A DNA stretch of 64,000 nt from Chondrilla cf. caribensis (Eukaryota; Porifera; Demospongiae; Chondrillida; Chondrillidae), in NCBI GenBank assembly GCA_964020155.1, contig OZ026554.1, forward strand, positions 1,897,747 through 1,961,746, given 5' to 3'. Below the pieces are notes generated by a model. The model searched no databases. It was not told the DNA's origin and saw nothing but the letters and a program-made list of their open reading frames with translations. Of this stretch, positions 1 to 10,851 are shown one piece after another; positions within the stretch are counted from its first letter, which is position 1, and each line of letters opens with the position of its first letter. The position numbers were made by a program, and so were the translations under genes.

Positions 1-559
1 TAACTATTCAAAGATTTAATTCAGTTGCAATCCTTGGGTCTTTTGACAATCATTTTCATGTTTAGTATTTCTGTGTGTTTATTGTGTTAACTTGTATTCT
101 GTGTACTAGTTTATTCTTCCTGTTCTGTACTATTATTATTATATGTAATGTATATTAGTTGTATAATTATGTATAATTTATTCATAAAAAATATATATTA
201 TATATATATTATACAATTGAAAGTATGTATATTATACATATTATTATTATTATATACTATATTATTTCATGTATATTATACTAAAATTAATTATATTATA
301 CCACTATTATAATAATATACAAGTAACAATTATTCAATATCATTATTACATTGCGTATAATATTAATAATAATAATTATTATTATTGCAAACCATAATTA
401 TACAAATTATGTGTATAATAATATTGTAATATTATACAGTGATATAAAAGTTAATACTAAATTTAAAACACAATTCTATATCTGCTGACAGCAACAAATA
501 ATACAAAAAACATGTTTGCTAACACTTGTACACATAATTAACGAAATAAGGTACATCAT
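1..559. other. AT-rich gene-free stretch
   Basis: The stretch is dominated by runs of TA, ATT and TTA with no open frame or splice-flanked exon that I can support. The gene fragment to its right is on the minus strand, so this may be an intron or the 3' side of that gene. Confidence 0.5.
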
Positions 560-750
560 ACTTTTTAGCTGTGGTTGGAGTTGATTGATCATGACTCAAC
601 CCTTGCTCATTTGTGGGATAGTCAGGAACGAGGTCATAATTCCTGAGTTGGGGATCCTGCCCATCAACAGGAGTTCCATGCTGGTCTTCTTCATGCATCC
701 TTGAGTACAGTTACCTCTGGGACTGCAATGTAGCTGTGCTTTGTGTAGTC
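560..750 (-). pseudogene. CAP-Gly gene exon 2-like fragment, frameshifted (paralogue of 12,741-11,992)
   Basis: The minus strand after an acceptor-like gttgctacag at 751-760 reads DYTKHSYIAVPEVTVLKDA and then TGA. One base over, the frame resumes as EDQHGTPVDGQDP and continues to a stop near 530. The intact exon at 12,741-11,992 reads NHTYLAMPETSVLKED followed by STPVDGQDP, so the two are clearly related. The break is a one-base shift near position 690. Alternatively the sequence CCAGAG|GTAACT inside it could be a real splice donor, which would make a short exon ending at PE. It lies downstream of the exon at 2656-3129 in the same orientation, in the order expected for one gene. The CAP-Gly 3 and kinase parts would lie left of the window. 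Pseudogene, alternative exon or assembly indel cannot be told apart here. Confidence 0.5.
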
Positions 751-2655
751 CTGTAGCAACCTTTCATATCACAAATAATATAAAAGTTAACAACTGTTAC
801 ACAATTGTGTCTTACACATACTGTATACAAACAAAGTAACAGTTTCTAATGTTGTACAGATATCCTATTATAGTACATTTTTATGCACTACACTAGTTAC
901 TGTGGAACTTTGGTTCACTCAGTGGACTGAAGGTCAGTGGTATTAACTCCAGGATTGGGCACGACCGCAGCATGAAACTACATGGCAAACCTGGAGATTG
1001 GTTACTTGTTGGCACACAATCCATTAAGAGAGCACTTATGTACTTTTCAATTCCTCCTGCCAGCAAAAATCCCAGAAGTCATACAGTGCAGGAACCTTGA
1101 AGCAATCTAGACAATACTTTTCGACTTTTTGTGGGCTGTCTGTGGTAGCCCTTATAATATTTTCATTTCAACTTCCAGTATGTAACAATTGATATATATT
1201 ATTATATATGCACATTATATAAATATAATTATAATGTGTTCCTATGCATAACTGCAACAGTGAATTTAAATTAATGGTGTGCAAAAGATGGCTGATTTAG
1301 AGAGGCTGAGAATTAGAAATTGGGCTAGAATATGAGCAATCGTTCCACTGAACATAATAACTTAGTGAAGGTTCTTTCAAACTTAAAAGAGATGCCTAAA
1401 TAATTTGAGTGTGGGAGTGACAGCCTCATGAGTTATTTTAACTTAAATTACTGGTTAACGTATAAGAACAATTTTTTGATGACATACAAATCTACATATA
1501 GGTCATGCACATAGTCCACACCTAGTATTATTTCCATATTTTTTCATATTAACTCCCAATAAGTAAGGCTCGACAGACATCATATGCATATATACTCAGT
1601 TTCCACTATGTGCAGGTATATACGTACTTTGTTACAGACCTATAATGTAGATTTGGTGCCATCACAAATATATTGACACAATTGTAATATTATTGTCTGT
1701 GAACATGGATGCAGCATGGCTACCCGTTTAGATGTCCCCAGTGACAGACTGACAAACCCTACCCTTCAACTAATGAAATGGAGAAAAGTAATCATAATTG
1801 ATTATACAATAAAGTTGAAAATAAGGTCTAAATAATGTCTAGATTGCTTCAAGGTACATAGCGTATGACTCCTGGGATGTTTTTTGACAGGAGGGATAGA
1901 AAAATAAGTGCTCTTTTAACAGATCTTGGGCCAACCACAAGTGTAACCAACCTCTAGGTTTGCCTGGATTGGTATCCAAAGAAATTTAAAAATGACCTGA
2001 AATTGGGAGTTATTGGACCTCCATGCAATCACATGGGTAGGAACATTTGAGACCACTACGGACCAGAAGCCATAGTGCAGAAATAGTTAACCACGCTAAA
2101 CCATTCAGTAATAATATGTAAATGTATTCCCACACATATAACTGTAACAGTACATTGGTATGAAAATATAATATTGTGTGAAAAAGAAGGCTCATTTCAA
2201 AATGCCGAGGATCATAACTTGGGCAAAAGTCAAGCACAGAGACTTTGCCATACATAATACCTTCAGCAAAGGTGTTTTTGAACCTAGAAAAGTTGCCAAG
2301 TAATTTGAGTGTGAGGGCTGCAGCCACACAAGTTTTGGACTTGAATTGCTTGTTTACCAAAATGTCTGAACTTTGGTCTTCTTGTAATTTAATTTGTTTA
2401 TGGACTCTAAGCCTGATATTTCTAATTTATGATGTCCAAAGGATCTGATTTTGCACAAGACCTGGGGTGCATAGGGCCTTTTGGTCTTAATTGAACAATG
2501 TCAGATGTATTTAACTACTCCTGTAAATGGGTGATAACTGTTACATACATAACACAGCAGTTTCAAACCATAATAGGGCATTTATATATGAATCACTTAT
2601 CAATTTTCACATTGTCAAGCATACAAACAAGCAGGTACAGGTAATCTGGATATAC
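751..2655. repeat. Intron-like stretch with diverged inverted and direct repeats
   Basis: It lies between two exons of the left CAP-Gly gene. Positions about 981-1115 recur in inverted form at about 1818-1965, sharing the landmarks GCAAACCT, AGAGCACTTAT and TTGAAGCAATCTAGACA. Positions about 1240-1435 recur directly at about 2130-2340, sharing TAATTTGAGTGTG and CATAACTG. No convincing coding frame is seen. The nested arrangement suggests an old transposon or an intron rearranged by repeat insertion, but no terminal repeats or target duplication are clear. Confidence 0.45.
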
Positions 2656-3129
2656 CTTTAATTCAATCCCATGCAAAATAATGTCCTTCTTCCCCTTCAA
2701 TCGGCCCAATGTACTTGATCGTACCACTCTGACAGGTTGATCCGAAGCAGTAGGTAATGAGACCCAAACATTGCTGTTGACTTGCAGCCTTTCCATTGAC
2801 TGAAATTTTTCTTTATCATTGAATAGAGCTAAGCGATCCCCAAGTTGCTTTACTGGTGCAAGTAGCATATACTCACTATCAGTTACATAGGACACTGACA
2901 ATAGTGGGCAAACGACCGTCTTGGAAGGATCAGAGACTAATGACCCACTGAACATGCCACTCTCAGAATGGCCATCACCAAGGAGCAATTCTCTTTTTAA
3001 AACATAACCCGATTCAGAGCCTATTACAACATCTTTTGCTTTCTTCCATATTGATGACCCGTCTTTAACCAAAGGAATATCCTGAAGAGCAATGTAGTAT
3101 TCTGGAGATGGCACATGACCAGATGACAT
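2656..3129 (-). CDS. CYLD-like N-terminal/CAP-Gly exon (partial gene)
   Basis: One exon of 158 codons begins MSSGHVPSPEYYIALQDIP and ends HGIELK at a good donor (AAAG|GTATAT). CYLD is a lysine-63/linear ubiquitin deubiquitinase whose CAP-Gly domains bind partners. Residues about 85-158 resemble the N-terminal region of CYLD leading into its first CAP-Gly domain, including an RLALFNDKEKF segment like the RFSLFKNRNR stretch of CYLD and the final HGIEL like FFGVEL. No deubiquitinase catalytic domain is seen. The ATG at 3129 follows directly after an acceptor-like tctcttag, so it could be either an internal exon start or the translation start. The paralogous exon is at about 13,076-12,877 and the following exon is the fragment at 750-560. 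The gene would continue off the left edge, probably into a second CAP-Gly domain and kinase as in the paralogue. Confidence 0.6.
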
Positions 3130-4800
3130 CTAAGAGAAAATACAGTCAAAAAGTAAGAAATTAATGTATTATAGTGAAGAGAATGTTTGCACATGTCAAA
3201 TGCAATATCCTTTGAATGTAAGAAATGAGGTATGTATATAATACTATAAAGTATTGCAATATATTCTACTACCAGCTACCAAACAACTGGACTGCATGTA
3301 TATATATGGAGAGGAATAAAATCCAACTAAAACTCTGCATAACACATATACTACAAGTTACATGTTGAATCGATAACGTCCTAGCTATTGCTTCAATCTA
3401 AAGTACTAGAATTCAAAACGATTTGAACACCATGAATACAAATTTTGTTGTAAAAGTTGGAATTTCACTGTTAAACATTGTGACATCCGAGTTTTTCTCA
3501 GAGATGGACTACTTTCGAGTGGTGCTTTCTCACATAGTAGCTATTTATACCCTCAAGACCATTACGCCAGGCTAGTCTTGAAAACAGCATCATCATTGTG
3601 ATGTCATTCTGAGGCTAAGACTAGGAGGGTTTTAGTTTCGTTTGGAGACTGCAAATGGCTACTGCAGTCAGTTGGTTCCGGTGAAATATGAACAGGGATG
3701 GAGACCGCTTTATTGTTTGGAAAACAAGTTTAGGCAAATTCACAGCTAGTCCGTGAATCGAAATGTCTTTCGAATGCCCAGACGCAGTCTAAACCCTCAT
3801 AATAACATATAATACATACCTATAATATATTGACTCCCCTCTCCATATTTTTTTCCAACTAAGTATACATGCAATAAAATCTGCTAATAAAATAGTCGTG
3901 GAATGATATTTGAATCTAACACTCAAAAGTGATCCATGCATTGTTCAAGCCTCACCTTATCTTTCGCAGTGCTGAGAAAATACTAGTTTTCCACTACTTC
4001 CACAGTGTGTACGACACGTTCGGCAGAGTGGCACTCGAACAGTCCCTTACTACTAATAATAGACTAGACGGCGGTAGAAATGGTATTTCATCCAATGGTG
4101 ACCCGGTGTCACGGCTGTTTCGAGGCGCCGGGAAACTTAGTTGCCAAATCCTTTGGAATGGGAATTATGAATTGGAAACTTCGGACGGACGAAAATTTAC
4201 AGTACTACATTTCGAAGGCTATTATGTAGCTCTTTCTCGTCCACCTGATGTTTTAAAGGTTGAAGAGCAATGGCAAGTAATATTTCGACATTTGAGTGAT
4301 AAAATGGACTGCTTGTGTACACCGTTACCGAAAACACTTCAATAAATAGACTTTGAAGGCTCTTCCATCTTCCTCCGGGTTTTCCTTGCATAAGGGCATA
4401 GGGCATGCTTCGAGCATCATTTTGGTATATGGCAATCCAGTCAATGAAAACTTAGCAATTAATAGAAATTAACATGACAATGTGCAATATAGTGCGATAT
4501 TTCCATTAGATATAACTCAATGCTGTGTACATACTGTAATATTAGGCCTGTGTATATGTATGTTATGCATGTAATATAATACTAACTCTTGAAATCTTTA
4601 CTTAATATTTTCCTCCATTTCACTGTAGGGACGTGTTTGTACTTGGGACTACTTTGTAGTAAATGCACAGAGAAATAGAAAGTATGTCTAGTTTGGTGTA
4701 TGCATGGAATGTTTCATGGATTGAGAAAAGTTTATTCTTAATTCTTACAGTATTTGTGAAACACCCATTATAAGAATGGGACAGTCATTCTAATAGGCTG
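3130..4800. other. Upstream region of left CAP-Gly gene; possible duplicated promoter
   Basis: No supported gene. The segment around 3921-4060 (AAAAGTG-TCCATG-ATTGTTCAAG, later CACTCG-AC-GTCCC) resembles 13,301-13,550 upstream of the second CAP-Gly gene, in the same orientation relative to the gene, so the 5' flank was duplicated with the gene. An open frame of 138 codons lies at 3929-4345 on the plus strand, but it opens with GTG and has no ATG until near its end. It could be an exon of an unrecognised gene but lacks supporting homology. Confidence 0.35.
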
Positions 4801-4804
4801 TTAT

Positions 4805-4975
4805 ATGCCTTTTGAAAATCAGTGATCCCCCCAATACTGGTAGTCACCACACAGCACAAAAGAACCACTTGTATAAAGACCTGAATGCTTGGATAACTGT
4901 AGCTTCAGTCACTACTCTCAGTGTTGGTTTGTGGTAACCCAAGAGAGCAGTCTGTTTTGAAAACAGGTCCACTTC
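4805..4975 (-). pseudogene. Collagen first-exon relic, start codon lost
   Basis: The minus strand matches the signal-peptide exon of collagens 1 and 2 (8714-8516, 54,033-53,835) closely from the upstream flank through the codons for [10 protein letters not shown] four-base deletion turns GTTATGAATCC into GTTATCC and removes the initiator ATG. The match ends after the Lys-Ala codons, so the coiled-coil part is missing. It is followed on the right by the same upstream flank and a (GT)n tract as at the intact genes. Confidence 0.75.
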
Positions 4976-5179
4976 TAATAGTATTCATAGTGCAATTATA
5001 ATGATATTCATAGTGTATTTCTAGGTATGCTTAATGTGCAGCCATGTCTTGGGTACTTTCCATTGATATCCACAGAGAATGGGGATTGATATGGGAATCC
5101 CATACCCCCACACCACATGAATGTTATTATTATTATTATTATTATAGTAGTAATGCTGCCTTGATCTAAACAAGTGGAT

Positions 5180-5180
<1 letters not shown>

Positions 5181-5219
<39 letters not shown>
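5181..5219. repeat. (GT)n microsatellite
   Basis: A run of about 19 GT units lies in the duplicated 5' flank of the collagen units. The same position holds GT repeats near 9010, 47,590, 54,340 and 55,694. Confidence 0.9.
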
Positions 5220-5223
<4 letters not shown>

Positions 5224-5564
5224 ATAGTGTTAGTACACTTGGTGTGTATAATGTCGTAGTATCTTGTTTTATAAGACTGTATGTACAATATGTCACAATA
5301 GCATCTGAATAGGTCACTAATCATCTTAAATTCTATACTGTCCATACTAGTCATAGAACACATGCAAACACAATTCACATTACCACCTTTATGCCTTTAT
5401 TGAATTTGCATGTTGTTGCATGATGTTGCTATGGTTATTGTTATAATATGCAACACCTACAGTAATGTTGCAGCAGTGGGTACCTGTAGGTCTTTCCATA
5501 ATGTAATTTACTAATTAGTAGGTTTCACTGAATCATTAAAAAGCATTCACTTGTGTATCTTCAG

Positions 5565-5735
5565 TGTCTGGTATTCCTGGATGACTAGAAGTTCCTTGTA
5601 GTCCTAGTAGATCCACTATCTCTGACATTTGGTTGTTCCTTGTCAAGATGAGAAGGTCCTTGTGGTTCTTGTGACCCGTTTACCACATCTTTTGATTTCC
5701 AGGATGTCCTTGTAACCTCTACAATTTTCATGTAC
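5565..5735 (-). pseudogene. Decayed collagen triple-helix fragment
   Basis: The plus strand carries scattered collagen-like pieces such as CCTTGTAGTCCTAGTAGATCC, GTCCTTGTGGTTCTTGTGACC and CAGGATGTCCTTGTAACC, which on the minus strand are Gly-X-Y codons in shifting frames. The same decayed block recurs at 9261-9420, 54,540-54,640 and 59,540-59,705, always in the 5' flank of a collagen unit, so it was duplicated with the units. Confidence 0.6.
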
Positions 5736-6377
5736 ATATTGCAGTATCTGCATCTATGCACTCGTCAGGGTAGCATCAGTAGTTGATTTGTGCATTATGA
5801 TAATGTTATTTTATGTTTTGGCAGCGCTAAGAACCAAACCCTTGTTTCAATTCCTTTCAGTAGTGTTGAATGGCACAATATTAAGGAATCACACTGTCAG
5901 TTGAAATGGGATCACCTCGTAAGGACAAAACGCTAACGTGTGTGTGTGTTCAAGCAGATATGTATGTTAAGATAGTTTGTATATACCTCATTATATATAT
6001 GCATGAAATTTTGCATTGAACAGAACCAGATGGTGGATTGTATGTACACAGTCTACGTATATCGTGTTGTTGCCATGCCTGTTATATCAATCAATCAATC
6101 AATCAATAATTATTTGAATGGATTCCATTATTCATTATTCGTGTTATATTACATTCCATTATTCCTGGTATTTATGATAACAATGAAGTCCATTTTCATA
6201 AATTCCCATGCGCACTACTTTTGCTCCCACTTGTATCTTATTTCATTGTCTTAATTAATGTCAATCTGGTATGTGCAACGAAGTGATATTATATTTGATA
6301 TAGTGATAAGTAAAGGTAAACCTACAGCACTAAATCAGAATTTCACGACATAATTCAGAACACGTTGTACTATCTTT

Positions 6378-8714
6378 TTAGCCTTGTGGTCCTATTGGTC
6401 CTTGGGGTCCTGTGGGTCCTGGGGGTCCTATTGGTCCTTGGGGTCCTTTGGGTCCTGGGGGTCCTATTTCTCCTTGTGGTCCTTTGTTTCCTTCTGGTCC
6501 TTGTGGTCCTGGGGGTCCTTTTTCTCCTGGTGGTCCTGGTGGTCCTGGCAGTCCTGTGTCTCCTTCTCCTTGGGATCCTATGTCTCCTTTTGGTCCTTGG
6601 GGTCCTTGGGGTCCTGTGGGTCCTTTTTCTCCTGGTGGTCCTGGTGGTCCTGGCAGTCCTGTGTCTCCTTCTCCTTGGGATCCTATGTCTCCTTTTGGTC
6701 CTTGGGGTCCTTGGGGTCCTGGGGGTCCTATTTCTCCTGGTGGTCCTGGTGGTCCTGGCAGTCCTATGTCTCCTTCTCCTTGGGATCCTATGTCTCCTTT
6801 TGGTCCTTGTGGTCCTGGGGGTCCTTTTTCTCCTGGTGGTCCTGGTGGTCCTGGCAGTCCTGTGTCTCCTTCTCCTTGGGATCCTATGTCTCCTTTTGGT
6901 CCTTGGGGTCCTTGGGGTCCCGGGGGTCCTATTTCTCCTGGTGGTCCTGGTGGTCCTGGCAGTCCTATGTTTCCTTCTCCTTGGGATCCTCTGTCTCCTT
7001 GTGGTCCTGGATCCCCCTTTTCACCATCTGTTCCATTACGTCCTGGCACTCCTGTGTCTCCTTTCACTCCACGTTCACCATTTGTTCCAGGTCGTCCTTG
7101 TGGCCCAGGCTCTCCATTTTCACCCTTCATTCCTGGTTTTCCACTAATACCGTTTGTTCCAATAAGTCCTGGCAGTCCTGTACTTCCTTTTGGTCCTGGT
7201 TTACCTCTCCGTCCTTTTTCTCCATGCTCACCTTTTGTTCCATTAAGACCGTGTGGTCCTTGTGGTCCTATCTCTCCTTGTGACCCTTGATCCCCCTTTC
7301 CGCCATCTGTTCCATTACGTCCTGGCACCCCTTTGTCTCCTTTTTGTCCTGGTTCACCTTTCTGTCCTTCATTTCCTGTTGGTCCCATTTCTCCACTTTC
7401 ACCCTTTGTTCCATTAAGTCCAGTTGGTCCTTGGGGTCCTTTGTCTCCTTGTGGTCCTGGCAGTCCAGGATCTCCCTTCTCACCCTTTGTTCCATTTACC
7501 CCATTTGGTCCAGGGGTTCCTCTATTCCCTTTTTCTCCAGGTGGACAATCGCAAACATCTTGTCGTCTAGTTCTTTCCAGGAGCTTATCTGTTTGAAAGA
7601 CAATGAGTTTAATATGTAATCCAAATTAGCAATGTGCTTATATATGGATTAGCACATACAGTTTACTATATATTCAATGTAGAATAAGAGTTTGTGCATA
7701 GCTATGTCCCTGAGACAACAGAGAGAGTTTCTCCTGCATGTTATCATGAGTTCATCTCTAGGTATAGTGTTATATATCTGTTGTACTACGAAATTCAGAC
7801 ATAGTTAGAAAGAGGTTTGTCTGATCTGTATATGTATATGTATGAGTGTCAATTAGAATAGTTTGTGTCAGTATGCAGGCACAAAGGACAGGAAGTCAGG
7901 TTTCCATTTGGAATCCAAAACGGAAAGGCCTATAATAGTGCATTTTAGTCGTTGACCGTGGCCGAATTCCCTACTTCCTCAATCAGCCGAATATGTTGAC
8001 TGTTCACGCCAAAATACGAAAATATTATGTGTTAGGAGACATGTATAGGGGCATGCAGTGCTGTTTTCGTTCTCATCCAGCAGAAATGAAAAAAAATAAA
8101 ACCGCCCCGGGCGAATTTCTACTACTCGCGGTCGAATTTTCTACTGACGTGTAAACGCTGAGAATAAAGAATTGGACTAAACTTGAATTGGAGCGCAAAA
8201 GCTTCACCGAACGTATATTTTCAGCTAAGGTCCTATAAAAAATGGCACCCAGTTGCAAGGAATTCGAGTGGAGGGGCCGGGGGCGACACTCTCACGAGTT
8301 TCTTAACTCGATCGAATTACTTGTTCAATGCCCATCCCAAGTAATTTATCCCCGTACATCCAATTTGTTAAATTCATTTCTCGGTCGATGCAATCGTCGA
8401 ATTACCTATTCGGTGTTTGATCGTATAGTTTCTTACGGCTTTAGTAACGCCGTTTGGTGATTGGAGGATTGAAGAGTAGGGAATGCAGATACTATTTGAA
8501 CCTCGACAAATTCACCTTTCTCTTCAAGTGGTACCAGTCTCTTCTCCAAATGCTCTATCTTCTGGTGAAGTGACTTGATTTCTTCTTGTGACTCCTTCAC
8601 TTTGTTTTCAAGTTGTGAAAATGCCTTTTGCAAATCAGTGATCCCCCCAATACTGGTAGTCACCAAACAGCACAAAAGAGCCACTTGTAGAAAGAGCTGA
8701 ATGCTTGGATTCAT
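6378..8714 (-). CDS. Secreted/anchored short collagen 1 (two exons: 8714-8516 and 7588-6378)
   Basis: This is a structural protein for extracellular matrix. Exon 1 (ATG at 8714) gives a hydrophobic leader beginning [18 protein letters not shown], either a signal peptide or a type II anchor, then a heptad coiled coil ([15 protein letters not shown] and on) to the donor AAAG|GTGAAT. Exon 2 starts after tttcaaacag in phase 1, continues the coil ([15 protein letters not shown]) and enters Gly-X-Y repeats that run unbroken in frame to a TAA. Total length is about 469 residues. No C-terminal NC1 domain follows the triple helix. The two-Cys CDC hinge could link chains. Several repeat units carry the same imperfection GSQGEGDTG, where one residue of a triplet is missing. 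NGT glycosylation sequons recur. It is paralogous to the genes at 48,240 and 61,631. The sense of the exon 1/exon 2 join is inferred from phase and coil continuity. Confidence 0.85.
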
Positions 8715-9260
8715 AACTGTAGCTTCAGTCACTACTCTCAGTGGTGGTTTGTGGTAACCCAACAGAGCAGTCTGTTTTGAAAACAGGTCCACTTCTAATG
8801 ATATTCATAGTGTATTTCTAGGTATGCTTAATGTATATGTGTGTTTCGGGTACTTTCCATTGATATCCACAAAGAATGTGAATTGATATGGAAATCCCAT
8901 ACTCCACACCACATGAATGTAGAATCATTATTATAGTAAATTAAATGCTGTTCTGATGTAAACAAGTGAATTCATGTGTGTGTGGGGCTAAGCGTTTTGG
9001 TGTTATAATATTGTGCGTGTGTGTGTGTGTGTGTGCGCGCATGCATGCGTGCGTACGTGCATGCGTGTGTGTGTGCGTATGTGTTAGTACACGTGGGGGT
9101 GTATAATGTCATTGTATCATGTTTTATAGTTTTAGTATGGCTGTTGTTGTTTTGCAGTGTCCACAGTAGTGGGTACCTTTAGGTCTTCCCATAATGTAAT
9201 TTACCAATTTGTAGGTTTCACTAAACCCTTAAAACAGTCACTAGTGTATCTTCAATATCT

Positions 9261-9420
9261 AGTATTCCTGGATGACTAGAAGTTCCTTGTAGTCCTAGTA
9301 GATCCAGTATCTCCAAGATTTCCTTGTTCCTTGTCAATAGGAGAATGTCCTTGTGGCCCTTATGATCCTTTTACCACATCTTTTGATTTCCAGGATGTCC
9401 TTGTAACCTCTATAGTATTC
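9261..9420 (-). pseudogene. Decayed collagen triple-helix fragment
   Basis: This is the second copy of the degenerate Gly-X-Y block, containing CCTTGTAGTCCTAGTAGATCC and TGTCCTTGTGGCCCTTATG. Frames shift within it and no open triple helix remains. Confidence 0.6.
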
Positions 9421-10126
9421 ATGTACATATTGCAGTATTATCTGCATCTGTTGCATTCATCAGGGTATCATCAGTAGTTGATTTGTGCATTATGATAATG
9501 TTATTTCATGTTTCAGCAGTGCTAAGAACCAAACCCTTGTTTCAATTCCTTTTAGTAGGGTTGAACGGCACAATATTAAGGATTCACACTGTCAGTTGCG
9601 CTACTTCTCAACATCTCCACAATCTCTTGATCATGAAGGCCCTTAATTGCATCTACTCCCATATCCTGCCACTCAAAATCCCTCATACATTTTGCCATGT
9701 TTTTAATCCATACCCTTTGCCACATTTCACAGCCTCTCTTGCCATCTTCCTTAACAGCCTCCCTTCATACACCTCACTAGTCAGTAGTCAGGAGTCTGTA
9801 TTCAGTGGATCCTGAGTACTATGTAAACATCATTCTTACGTACATGTAACATGTGCATGTGCCATACACCATCCATGAATGTCAAATGTACTTAAGAGTA
9901 AGAGTGTGTATGTGACTGTACAGGAAGAATGCAGATACGTATGACATTGTACATTTGAACTTGCACATATTTAGCTACTACACATAAGTATTTAAGATTG
10001 AGTACTTTTTCTACTTCTCCCTTTAAAATTCCCTGTACCTGGTCAAAACAGTCCAGAGAGAAACTGATAGTATGTCAGAGGGCAGTCTTCTGGGCTCTCG
10101 CGTGTGGGGGGGAGGGGGCATGCTTA

Positions 10127-10139
10127 CGTGTGTGTGTGT

Positions 10140-10173
<34 letters not shown>

Positions 10174-10183
10174 GTGTGCGTGC

Positions 10184-10245
<62 letters not shown>
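10127..10245. repeat. (GT)n microsatellite, interrupted
   Basis: About 115 bp of GT/TG with a few GTTG, GCGTGCAG interruptions. Translations of it in any frame (Cys-Val or His-Thr strings) are not genes. Confidence 0.95.
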
Positions 10246-10851
10246 ATGTGCCAATTCATGTGATCATGAGTTTGTATCTATGTTAATGTATGCACTACAT
10301 GTGTTCTGCAACATACAGGTGAAGAAATGGACGTAGTTCAGAAAATGTATACCATTGGGTGAACATGTCTCCTGCCACAGGTGTTCAAAGTTCAACTCTC
10401 GTAACAGCCTTCTCCTGGAGTGATTTGAATATTGTATTCTTGGATGTCATTTAGTTCTGAAATAAAACAGTTTTTTTATGATTTTACTTTATCATTTAGC
10501 GCTAGCACTATCTATACATCTGTGCACATGAGACTATGCACATCTTCTGTTAAATTACAATAAATTATTGTATGTGCATTCTTGTTAGGTATACATACCA
10601 CTTGTATTTACGGTTATTACAGCATGTGTATTGGGAGTGAATGAATTATGCGAGGTGCTCAAGAGATGAATACATACGTGAAATTGTACATATTCAATTA
10701 ATTCAATTTATTTCATAAAGACCTATAGATAATTTTATATCGTTAACGTTACCAGTCATGCATATGAATTATTAAAATTGAATAATTTGTTTATTGGATC
10801 CGGATTCATCCAATGTACATACATACATAATTTCCTAGAATTAAGTGAGTC

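Larger units (their letters stand above)
8716..10851. other. 5' flank of collagen 1 and intergenic repeats
   Basis: Positions 8740-9600 repeat the flank seen at 4900-5900 and 54,060-54,700. A plus-strand open frame at 9483-9815 has no recognisable domain; its reverse strand contains short protein-like runs but with stops. No gene is supported. The kinase C-lobe expected for the gene ending at 10,852 was looked for on the minus strand here and not found. Confidence 0.4.

Noticed and set aside
3929..4345. Plus-strand gene of 138 codons
   Set aside because: It opens with GTG, has no early ATG, no domain and no conserved counterpart in the related flank at 13,300; kept only as a remark.
8242..8460. 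Small plus-strand gene in the collagen 1 intron
   Set aside because: The matching stretch in collagen 2 (53,440-53,760) does not keep the frame.
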